This document shows, in pieces, positions 14,839 to 21,487 of a DNA stretch of 24,131 bases (position 1 is its first letter; each line of letters starts with the position of its first letter). The stretch lies in NCBI GenBank assembly GCA_023388385.1, contig JAEWGK010000122.1:1-24131 (forward strand), given 5' to 3'. The position numbers and the translations under genes were made by a program. The notes beneath the pieces were generated by a model that ran no database searches, was not told the origin of the DNA, and saw only the letters and a program-made list of their open reading frames with translations. The DNA comes from Actinomycetes bacterium (GTDB lineage: Bacteria > Actinomycetota > Actinomycetes > Mycobacteriales > Mycobacteriaceae).

Positions 14839-16168
14839 GGAGGTTCCGGAGGTTCATCTCGAGGTAGGCCAGGTACCCGTCCTCGAACATGCCGTCGCCG
14901 GGGGCGACGTGCTCCATCGATGCGAGCGGGAGCGTGCGGCCGCCGACCTCATCGACGATTGTCCGGATGCCGGGATCGGACGTGCCGAACTCGTGGTAGA
15001 CGATGTCGATGCCCGTGTCCCGGACGAACCGGATGGCGCTGACGAGGGAGAAGAGGCTGGGCGCCTCGTTCGTCGTCAAGCCCTGCAGACTGCGGGCCTG
15101 GAGCCCGAAGTCGCGGGCGAGGTACGAGAACGCGTTGTGGCTGACGATGAAGTCGCGGCGCTCCGCCTTCGCGAACTTCTCCTTGTACTGCGCCTGCAGC
15201 TGCGTGAGCTCCGCGACGATGCGGAACTTGTTGCGCTTGATGTCGTGCTCGTGGTCGGGGAACATCTCGCGCATGCGGCCCTCGATGGCGTTGCAGTAGC
15301 GCTTGGCGTTGATGACGGACATCCACGAGTGAGGGTCGAACGTCACGGTGTCGGCGCCGGTGCTGGAGCCGTCGATGACGGGCGTCGTCGGCACCTCGGA
15401 GCCGTCCTCGGCGACGATCGTGTAGCTCAGGATTTCCTGGGAGACGCGGTCGGCGACGAAGTACCAGTTCGCGGTGCCCTCCGGGACGCGGAAGCCGACG
15501 ACGCCCGACTCGTGGCCCATGTCGATGTCGAAGACCTCGCCGTCGACGAGCTCGAAGTTCTGCTTCTGCTCGATCGGGGTGCCCTTGACGTTCATGACGG
15601 ACCGGCCCTTCTGGACCAGATCGTCGGTGGGCGTGTCCGGCGGAGCTGTGAAGAAGCCCGCGCGCATGCTCGGCTCGTGGGTGTGGCCGAACACCAGGCG
15701 GTACGACGCCCCGGGCGTCAGCGGAGCGGAGGCGAGGTACTGGAATTCGCCGATGGCCGCCGCGCCCTTGTAGGTGATGAGCTCCACGAAGTTGCTGAGG
15801 TGGAGGATGGGCAGGTCTGGCATGTTCTGCTCGACCTGAGGCAGCCAGGCCTCCATGTTCGCGCCGTTGACGACGAGCAGGTCCGCGCGGGCCAGCTCCT
15901 GCATCGAGCGCGGCGACGGCTCCCACATGTGCGGGTCCTGGCCCGCGGGCATGAAGGAGCGGACGTCGAAGGCGTCGCCGGCGATGGATTCGACGAGGCT
16001 GCGGATGGGGTAGAAGGACGCGTAGATGACGGGGCGGCCGTCGCCCTCCGCAGCGGGGTCTCCGCCGGAGCCGCCGAAGCCGCCGGAGCTTCCGCAGGCC
16101 GCGAGGGTGGTGCCCGCCGCGGCCGCGGCGAGGGACGCGAGGAACGTTCGCCTGGTGTGCCTGTGCAT
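14822..16168 (-). CDS. znuA: Zinc ABC transporter binding lipoprotein with insert
   Basis: This is a metal-binding lipoprotein (cluster A-I, ZnuA/TroA family) that captures zinc outside the membrane. The N-terminus has a twin-arginine-like TRRTFLASL and a lipobox ending LAAC, with lipidated Cys25. Likely zinc ligands are His80 (GQDPHMWEP), His280 (FDPHSWM), His344 (VSHNAFSYLARDFGL) and an acidic residue near 393-398 (YHEFGTSDPG). At 448 aa it is well over 100 residues longer than usual. The extra length is an insertion at about 131-275, between the first and second ligand regions. That insert looks beta-rich and has its own His residues (FGHTHEP, DMGHESG). The usual loop rich in His is absent at that place. 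Confidence 0.9.
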   Translation of the reverse strand: MHRHTRRTFLASLAAAAAGTTLAACGSSGGFGGSGGDPAAEGDGRPVIYASFYPIRSLVESIAGDAFDVRSFMPAGQDPHMWEPSPRSMQELARADLLVVNGANMEAWLPQVEQNMPDLPILHLSNFVELITYKGAAAIGEFQYLASAPLTPGASYRLVFGHTHEPSMRAGFFTAPPDTPTDDLVQKGRSVMNVKGTPIEQKQNFELVDGEVFDIDMGHESGVVGFRVPEGTANWYFVADRVSQEILSYTIVAEDGSEVPTTPVIDGSSTGADTVTFDPHSWMSVINAKRYCNAIEGRMREMFPDHEHDIKRNKFRIVAELTQLQAQYKEKFAKAERRDFIVSHNAFSYLARDFGLQARSLQGLTTNEAPSLFSLVSAIRFVRDTGIDIVYHEFGTSDPGIRTIVDEVGGRTLPLASMEHVAPGDGMFEDGYLAYLEMNLRNLHESIH

Positions 16169-16224
16169 GCCTGCCTGTCGTGGGTCGCCGCGCCGGTGGG
16201 CGCGTCATGGCCGGGGATCGCCGT

Positions 16225-16264
16225 GGCCGGCGGCGCCGGACCCGTGCCCGTGTCGCCGCCGGCC
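16225..16264 (-). terminator. 11-bp hairpin between zinT-like gene and znuA
   Basis: GGCCGGCGGCG (16225-16235) pairs perfectly with CGCCGCCGGCC (16254-16264), with an 18-nt loop, 14 nt after the zinT-like stop. There is no T-run. It may cause partial termination or protect the upstream message, giving more ZinT-like than transporter transcript. Confidence 0.45.
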
Positions 16265-16278
16265 GTGGACCGGTCGGA

Positions 16279-16965
16279 TCAGTGGTGGTGGTGGAAGAGG
16301 GTCTCGGCGATCTGCTCGTCGGTGGCGGAGCCCTCCTGGATGAAGGTCGGGTACCAGCCGTCCTCGGCGTTCAGGGCCTCGTCGACGGTGTCGCCGTAGC
16401 GCATGTGGAAGTGCGCCAGGGTCTCCTCGCCGTGCAGCGGCATGAGCAGGATGTACTTGTGCGGGGCCCCCTCGGAGCCCTCGAAGACGAACCAGGTGAA
16501 CTCGTGCTCGTCGGTCTTGACGTCCTTGGCCTCGACGAACTTGTACTCGTAGCCCTCGTCGGCCTTCGCGTCGGTGACCTTGTCCATGTCGTCGACGAAG
16601 TTGATCTTGTCGTCGCCGATGACCATGCCGGCGAAGTCGGCCTTGCGCTTCTGCTCGACCTCGGACAGGACCTGGTCGACGGTCTCGCCGTGTTCCTTGG
16701 CGGCGTCCTCGGCGAACGGCTTCATGGCGTCGGACTTGGCGTAGGCGCCCAGGGAGATCCAGGTGCCGTCCCAGTCGGCGAGGCTGGCCTCGGACTGCGA
16801 CTCCTTGGACTCGGACGCGGCGGCCGAGGTGGCCTCGGCGGCGGCGGAGGTGGCCTTGTCGGTGGCCTCGCTCGCGGTGTCGCCGGCGTCGGAGCAGCCG
16901 GCGGCGAGAAGCGTGAGGGCGGCGATGCCGGCGACGGCGACGCGGCGGGAGCGGACGGTGAACAT
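16279..16965 (-). CDS. zinT: ZinT-like zinc-binding lipoprotein with His4 tail
   Basis: This is a predicted zinc-binding lipoprotein, 228 aa. The signal peptide ends in LLAAGC, with Cys24 as the lipidation site. A Ser/Ala/Glu-rich linker (about 25-60) follows, then a ZinT (YodA) domain from about 64. Domain hallmarks are LADWDGTWISL, HKYILLMPLHGEETLAHFHMR (with His169, His178, His185 and His187) and DGWYPTFIQEGSATDEQIAETL. The protein ends naturally in four histidines. ZinT proteins hand zinc to ZnuA; in streptococcal AdcA the two are fused. The ATG at 16965 has GGAGG 5 nt upstream. It is the first gene of the zinc cluster, behind a palindrome-containing promoter. Confidence 0.87.
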   Translation of the reverse strand: MFTVRSRRVAVAGIAALTLLAAGCSDAGDTASEATDKATSAAAEATSAAASESKESQSEASLADWDGTWISLGAYAKSDAMKPFAEDAAKEHGETVDQVLSEVEQKRKADFAGMVIGDDKINFVDDMDKVTDAKADEGYEYKFVEAKDVKTDEHEFTWFVFEGSEGAPHKYILLMPLHGEETLAHFHMRYGDTVDEALNAEDGWYPTFIQEGSATDEQIAETLFHHHH

Positions 16966-17074
16966 ACGTGCCTCCGTGGGATCGGGGTATCGGGGTCGGC
17001 CTGTTGGGCCGTCGGCCTCGGTCGGCCGTCGTAGATGGTTATAGCCGATTAAGGATGCCCTGACCAGACGCCGA

Positions 17075-17103
17075 AGGGTATTCATGCGTATTGACATATG
17101 CAA
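17075..17103 (-). promoter_or_regulatory. Promoter of the zinc uptake operon
   Basis: On the minus strand the -35 TTGCAT (17103-17098) and the -10 TACCCT (17080-17075) are separated by exactly 17 nt. Transcription would start near 17068, about 100 nt before the zinT-like ATG. The stretch is markedly more AT-rich than its surroundings. A second -10-like TATAAC lies at 17043-17038. Confidence 0.6.
17085..17102. promoter_or_regulatory. Palindrome in zinc promoter, possible Zur operator
   Basis: TGCGTAT-TGAC-ATATGCA is a 7-4-7 inverted repeat with one mismatch. It fills the spacer and overlaps the -35 of the zinc operon promoter, the right position for a repressor. Zur is the obvious candidate from context, but the match to a Zur consensus is not established. 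Confidence 0.5.
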
Positions 17104-17340
17104 AAGTACGCAACGACGAAAAACTAATGCGCGGTACGGCGGCATCCGGTGATGGGCGGGGACGCCGGTGAACGAGGCGCACCCGGGCGGCGCGGCCCTG
17201 TCACCTCCGCGAACCGGAGAGTCGGTGAGGCCGCGGCATTCCCGCCGGGATGAGGGGTTCGCCGGGGCCCGGGCCTGCGGGACCGCGTCGTCGTAGAGGC
17301 AACCGATGGCCGAATCCCCCTGAAAGGGGGTGCCCCGGAG
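17104..17340. other. Non-coding stretch before permease remnant
   Basis: About 240 nt without a supported gene. A small hairpin CCCCC-TGAAA-GGGGG lies just before the permease remnant. TTGACA at 17091-17096 resembles a plus-strand -35 but has no matching -10. The N-terminal half of the permease is not recognisable here. Confidence 0.4.
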
Positions 17341-17735
17341 GGTGCGGGATCGAGCCGGCGGCGCGGCCTTCTTCGCCGGATGGGTGTACTTCCTCGCCTG
17401 GGTGACCGTCGGCATCGCCGAACTGACCGCCATTGCGGTTTACCTGGACTTCTGGCCGGTTTTTGCGGGACGTTCCGCAGTGGGTCCTCGTCGCGGCCGC
17501 GCTCGCCGTCGTCGTCATGACGCAGGGCGTCATCTTCGCCTACGCGGGCATCGACATGATCGGCATCGGAGTGCCGTACGTCGCGGATGTGATGAACCTC
17601 GTCGTCCTCACCGCCGCGCTGTCGTCGGTGAACGCGAGGCTCTACGCCACCGCGCGCATCCTCAAGCCTCTCGCGCACTCGGGATCGGCTCCGCGGTTCC
17701 CCGGAACCATGTCGCGGCGGGGGCGGCCCCGGTAC
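17341..17735 (+). pseudogene. Amino-acid permease (APC family), degraded remnant
   Basis: Two pieces of an amino acid-polyamine-organocation permease are readable in different frames. The first (17341 to about 17460) includes AAFFAGWVYFLAWVTVGIAE, a mid-protein helix of AnsP/GabP-like permeases. After a frameshift near the T-run at 17460-17464 the second reads [19 protein letters not shown], then [11 protein letters not shown], joined directly to [20 protein letters not shown] and [20 protein letters not shown]. Normal family members have a long stretch between the IDMIGI and GVPYVAD parts, so there is an internal deletion. The N-terminal third and the C-terminal part are also missing. It cannot encode a working transporter. 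Confidence 0.8.
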
Positions 17736-17738
17736 CGT
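17733..17738 (+). promoter_or_regulatory. -10 element TACCGT, leaderless crotonase gene
   Basis: TACCGT is followed by 7 nt (CGTCGCC) and the ATG at 17746. No Shine-Dalgarno sequence is present. It lies at the end of the permease remnant. Confidence 0.4.
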
Positions 17739-17745
17739 CGTCGCC

Positions 17746-18540
17746 ATGGGATACGTCACCACCGCATTCGACGCGGGCCTGCTCACCATCCGCATCGATC
17801 GCCCCGAGGGCCACAACTCGCTGAGCCGCGACCTTCGCCTCGAGCTCATCCAGGTCTTCCGCGATGCTGCCGCCGCCTGCGACGCCGCGGATGACGCCGC
17901 CCGCGTGCGCGCCGTCCTGCTCGCCGGCGGAAAGAAGGTCTTTTGCGCCGGCCAGGACCTCAAGGAGCACCTGGAGGACGTGAAGTCCGGCACCGGCATG
18001 ACCAAGGTCGAGGACGAATACAACCCGATGATCGACGCCCTGAACGCGATCCCCGTGCCGGTCGTCGCCTCCATCAACGGCGCCGCCGCCGGCGCCGGCT
18101 GGTCCATCGCGCTGAACTGCGACTTCCGCGTCGCGGCGACGACCGCGACGTTCAAGGCCGCCTTCCCGTCCATCGGCCTGGCCAACGACTGCGGCATGTC
18201 GGCGCTGCTGCCGTCCATCGTCGGTCCGGTGAAGGCCCTCGAGCTGTTGTTCACGGACAAGGCCATCCCGGCCGACGAGGCCCTTGCCCTCGGATTGGTC
18301 ACCGCCGTCGCCGGCGGCGAGGACGCCGACGCCGAGGCCGAGGCCTTCGCCAGGAAGCTAGCCTCCGGCCCGACCCGCTCTTTCCGCGAGATCAAGGCAT
18401 TGGTGAACGACGCGTCCGCCGTCTCCGAGGTCGCCGCCCGCGAGGCCGAGGCCCAGAAGCGCCTGGTCACCTCCGCCGATCACGCCGAGGCCGTCCAGGC
18501 CTTCCTGGCCAAGCGCCGACCGGAGTTCACCGGCCGCTGA
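17746..18540 (+). CDS. Enoyl-CoA hydratase/isomerase (PaaG-like crotonase)
   Basis: This is a crotonase-fold acyl-CoA enzyme of 264 aa. The two oxyanion-hole segments are FCAGQDLKE (66-74) and [14 protein letters not shown] (110-123). The active-site region [21 protein letters not shown] (136-156) has Phe where hydratases have the first catalytic Glu, and Asp148 where PaaG-type isomerases have their conserved Asp. That favours a PaaG-like isomerase (phenylacetyl-CoA epoxide or enoyl-CoA isomerase) over a standard hydratase. No other paa genes are visible in the window, so the substrate is open. The start has no ribosome binding site and fits a leaderless transcript. The gene is convergent with the peptidase pair. 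Confidence 0.85.
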   Translation: MGYVTTAFDAGLLTIRIDRPEGHNSLSRDLRLELIQVFRDAAAACDAADDAARVRAVLLAGGKKVFCAGQDLKEHLEDVKSGTGMTKVEDEYNPMIDALNAIPVPVVASINGAAAGAGWSIALNCDFRVAATTATFKAAFPSIGLANDCGMSALLPSIVGPVKALELLFTDKAIPADEALALGLVTAVAGGEDADAEAEAFARKLASGPTRSFREIKALVNDASAVSEVAAREAEAQKRLVTSADHAEAVQAFLAKRRPEFTGR

Positions 18541-18599
18541 CGCGCTGCCGCGCCGTCCGCCGCTGTTGTGCCGTATGAACTCCGCGCCCTGCGGCCCCG

Positions 18600-19937
18600 C
18601 TACGCCAGGGCGCCCATCGGGTCCCAGGCGGGCAGGACGGTGACGTCGCCGCCGAGGGCGTCGCGGTACTCCTGCGGCAGGGCGCGCGGGTGGACGGCGA
18701 TCTCGAAGACGTACTCGCCGAACCAGTTGTCGTTCATGGTCCAGAATCCCCGGTCGGCGGTGTCGGTGCCCCAGGAGTTCTCCACGCGCCAGCGGTTTAC
18801 CGTGTGCGCGTCGTCGGCGACGTCGGCACCGACGAGCACCATCGCGTGGGTCATGAGGGACTCGGCGGCCTCCAGGCGCGTCCGCTTGGACATGCCCATG
18901 TCGACGCCGTAGACGCCCTCGTAGTCGTGCAGGTGCTCGTCCCAGTAGCCCAGGTCGGCGTCGCACTGGACCTCCGTGTCGCAGCCGAACCACACGGCCC
19001 TGCCGGCGACGATGGTGTTGCGTGCGGCGTCGCGCAGCACGTCCATCGGGGCGTTGAGGTAGGTCACGGGCGCGCCGCCGACGACGTTGCCCAGGTACTC
19101 GACGGTGTACAGCTTCCCGTAGCCGTTGCGCGGGTCGTTGACCACGCAGACGTACTCGCCGAGGTCGCGGGGCAGGTAGCGCCCCGCGAACTGCTGCGGG
19201 GTCATCTCGCCGCCGCGGTGGAAGCGGCCCTCCTTCGTGCGGTACTGCCAGACGAAGCGCTCCGGCGGGGTGCCCAGGTGGATCTCCAGGATGCGGTGGA
19301 CGTCGGCAAGCGCGTCCTCGCGGGCATTCTCGATGCCGGCGCGGACTCGCAGGGCGGCACGGCGCAGTACCGTCTCCAGGTCGCGGTTCATGGACTCCGT
19401 GCAGGAGCTGGAGAACGTCTCCGGCATCGCGTACTTCGGCACGACGCCGTACTTCTCCACCAGCGCGACGAACATGTTCCACTGCCCGCCGTCGTCGATG
19501 GGCATGGTCAGCAGATGTTCGACCGTGCGGTCGTCGAGCGGCCGGTCCGCCAGCTCGGCCATGGCGCACAGGAAATGGTTGGCCTTCTCCAGCTTGTCCC
19601 AGTAGTGGACGTAGGCCTGGGAGAACTCCAGGTCCTCAATGCCGGTCTCCGCCATGACGGGGCCGCGCAGGCTGTTGAGGCCGGCGAAGATCCAGCAGCG
19701 CCCGGAGCGCTTCTGGTTCGCGGCGGCCCAGCCGTCGACCCGATGGCTGACGGAGTGATCCATGCCCGTGACGACGGCGCGGTCCAGCGCCACGGTGTTC
19801 ACGGACGTCGCGGCGATGGCGTTGCGCACCACGCCGCGGGTGCGGTCGGCGCGGGCCTCCTCGCCCAGCGCGGCGACGGCGGCGGGATCGAGGGCGCCGG
19901 CCGCGTCGAAGATGTTTCCGGTTGCGGTGTCGGTCAT
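18600..19937 (-). CDS. pepC: C1B cysteine aminopeptidase (bleomycin hydrolase family) 1
   Basis: This is a cytosolic papain-fold aminopeptidase of the PepC/bleomycin hydrolase family, 445 aa, which trims N-terminal residues from peptides and in homologs forms a hexameric barrel. The active site is complete: Gln75 and Cys81 in NQKRSGRCWIFAGLN, His364 in SLMTHAMVLVGAD, and Asn387 in RWRVENSWG. The C-terminal LPAWDPMGALA is family-typical; this end reaches into the active site in bleomycin hydrolase. There is no signal peptide. It lies 13 nt downstream of a second, related gene, with GAGAGGAC ahead of its ATG, so the pair forms an operon. Confidence 0.93.
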   Translation of the reverse strand: MTDTATGNIFDAAGALDPAAVAALGEEARADRTRGVVRNAIAATSVNTVALDRAVVTGMDHSVSHRVDGWAAANQKRSGRCWIFAGLNSLRGPVMAETGIEDLEFSQAYVHYWDKLEKANHFLCAMAELADRPLDDRTVEHLLTMPIDDGGQWNMFVALVEKYGVVPKYAMPETFSSSCTESMNRDLETVLRRAALRVRAGIENAREDALADVHRILEIHLGTPPERFVWQYRTKEGRFHRGGEMTPQQFAGRYLPRDLGEYVCVVNDPRNGYGKLYTVEYLGNVVGGAPVTYLNAPMDVLRDAARNTIVAGRAVWFGCDTEVQCDADLGYWDEHLHDYEGVYGVDMGMSKRTRLEAAESLMTHAMVLVGADVADDAHTVNRWRVENSWGTDTADRGFWTMNDNWFGEYVFEIAVHPRALPQEYRDALGGDVTVLPAWDPMGALA

Positions 19938-19950
19938 GTCCGGGTCCTCT

Positions 19951-21312
19951 CTATGCCATCAGGTCGTACGGGGGCAGGTCGCGCACCTCGGCGGCCAGCG
20001 CCGGCAGCAGGTGCTCCGGGACATGGCGGCGGGGGACGACGACCTGGAAGACGTTGGCGGCGAACCAGGAGGGGGACATGGTGCCGTAGCCCTTGCCCGG
20101 CATCTCCTTCTCCTCGCGGTTCTTCGTGCCCCAGGAGTTCTCCACGCGCCAGGCGCGGACGGAGCCGTCGCCCTCCCGGTCCACGCCCGTGAACGCCATG
20201 CCGTGGGTGGGCAGGGAGTCGCGGGTGATGAAGCGCTCGCCGACGGTGGAGGAGGTGTCGATGCCGTAGAGGTCGTCCAGCCGCACCGCGTCCTCGTCCC
20301 ACACGGCCAGGTCGCGGGGGAACCGGCGCATGACGTCGCACGCGAACCACACCGGCTCGCCGGCGTCGAGGGAGGCCAGCGCGGCGGACTCCAGGTCGGC
20401 GGTCTCCGCCGAGACGTAGACCATGCCCTCCTCGCCCCAGACGTTGCCCGTGTGCGTGAGGCGCCAGCGGGTGCCGGGCTCGTGGCCCTCGCGCGGATCG
20501 ACGGCCAGCGCGACCCACTCGTCCAGGTCCGCGGGCAGGTGGCGGGCGGCGAACTCCTGCGGCGTGATCTCGCCGGTGGAGGTGTACGCGCCGTCCTTGT
20601 CCAGGTAGCGCCACGTGAACGTGGTCGGGGGCACGCCCAGGTGCGCGGAGATGACGCGGTGGGCGTCGCGGACGCCGTCGGCGATGTGCGTCTCCACGGC
20701 CCCTGCATCGCCGGCCGCCCGGGCCTCGACGATGAGCGCGGCGCGCCGGCGCAGCACCGTGCCCAGCGCGCGGTTGAGGTCGCGGGTGCGGTCCGCGGAC
20801 TCCGTGCCCGGCATGACGTCCTTCGGCATGACGCCGTACTTGCGCACCAGGTTGACGAAGTACGGGAACCACGCGCCGTCGTCGCCCGCGTTCTCCAGGA
20901 CGAACCGCAGCGTGCGGTCGTCCATCGCCGCATGCGGGTCGGACAGGTCCAGGTCCAGCTCCGCGACGGTGCGCAGCGTGAAGTTCGCGCGCTCCAGCTT
21001 GTCGTGGAACTGCAGGTGCGCCTCGGAGAACTCGAACTCGTCGAGGTTCAGGGACTTCGCCGTCGCATGGCGGAACACGTTGAACGCGGCGAACATCCAG
21101 CACCTGCCGGTCTGGCGCTGGTCGGTCACCCCCAGCTCGTCGATCTTCGTCGCCGTCGCGGGGGCCAGGGCGGTGACGGCGTCGCGGTCCACGGCGACTG
21201 CGTCCACGCCAGCCGCCGTGACGGCGTTGCGGGCCACGCTCAGCGCCGGGTCCCCGGCGGCCCTGCGCAGGCCTGCGAGCGTCTGCTCGGTCAGCGGTTC
21301 GAAAAATGCCAT
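19951..21312 (-). CDS. pepC: C1B cysteine aminopeptidase (bleomycin hydrolase family) 2
   Basis: This is the second PepC-type aminopeptidase, 453 aa, first gene of the tandem pair. The active-site residues are Gln65 and Cys71 (TDQRQTGRCWMFAAFN), His370 (SLPTHGMAFTGVD) and Asn392 (RVENSWGTKN). It shares architecture with its neighbour but is clearly diverged, and it has a Lys/Glu-rich insert after the Asn (TKNREEKEMPGKGYG) that is typical of other PepC proteins. It ends in LPPYDLMA. The start at 21312 is chosen because TATAAC lies 6 nt upstream, which fits a leaderless mRNA; the in-frame ATG at 21363 lies upstream of that element. The two paralogs may differ in substrate preference. Confidence 0.93.
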   Translation of the reverse strand: MAFFEPLTEQTLAGLRRAAGDPALSVARNAVTAAGVDAVAVDRDAVTALAPATATKIDELGVTDQRQTGRCWMFAAFNVFRHATAKSLNLDEFEFSEAHLQFHDKLERANFTLRTVAELDLDLSDPHAAMDDRTLRFVLENAGDDGAWFPYFVNLVRKYGVMPKDVMPGTESADRTRDLNRALGTVLRRRAALIVEARAAGDAGAVETHIADGVRDAHRVISAHLGVPPTTFTWRYLDKDGAYTSTGEITPQEFAARHLPADLDEWVALAVDPREGHEPGTRWRLTHTGNVWGEEGMVYVSAETADLESAALASLDAGEPVWFACDVMRRFPRDLAVWDEDAVRLDDLYGIDTSSTVGERFITRDSLPTHGMAFTGVDREGDGSVRAWRVENSWGTKNREEKEMPGKGYGTMSPSWFAANVFQVVVPRRHVPEHLLPALAAEVRDLPPYDLMA

Positions 21313-21318
21313 GTGCCC

Positions 21319-21324
21319 GTTATA
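21319..21324 (-). promoter_or_regulatory. -10 element TATAAC, leaderless pepC pair
   Basis: On the minus strand TATAAC (21324 to 21319) is followed by 6 nt (GGGCAC) and the ATG at 21312. It is the best -10 match among the leaderless candidates in this window. Confidence 0.5.
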
Positions 21325-21394
21325 CGCGCCGCCTCGGCGTCCGTGGACGAGAATGTCGGACATGCGGCGACGTGCATGTTTCCGGCGACGGCGA

Positions 21395-21428
21395 AGCCCC
21401 GCCCCGCGCGATGCGCGGTGGCGGGGCT
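21395..21428 (-). terminator. Terminator after acyl-CoA dehydrogenase gene
   Basis: AGCCCCGCC (21395-21403) pairs with GGCGGGGCT (21420-21428), and CCGCGC with GCGCGG extends the stem past a bulged T to a 3-nt loop. It lies about 60 nt after the stop at 21488, before the promoter of the peptidase pair. The T-tail is minimal (TTC). Confidence 0.7.
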
Positions 21429-21487
21429 CACGGGGCCGAGGCCGACGGGGCCGTGGCGGCGTGCCGGGGCCGGGGGAGGGGCCCCTA

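Noticed and set aside
16279..16293. His4 end as an engineered tag
   Set aside because: It is only four residues, encoded in a normal chromosomal context with a natural stop, and ZinT proteins have His near the end anyway.
17190..17340. Riboswitch (glycine-like) upstream of the permease remnant
   Set aside because: A GGAGAG-like start and a terminal hairpin drew attention, but the conserved core segments of the glycine class are absent and there is no intact downstream gene.
17124..18470. Minus-strand open frame of 448 codons over the permease remnant and crotonase
   Set aside because: Low-complexity Ser/Ala/Arg translation; the plus strand carries a recognisable crotonase with intact motifs.
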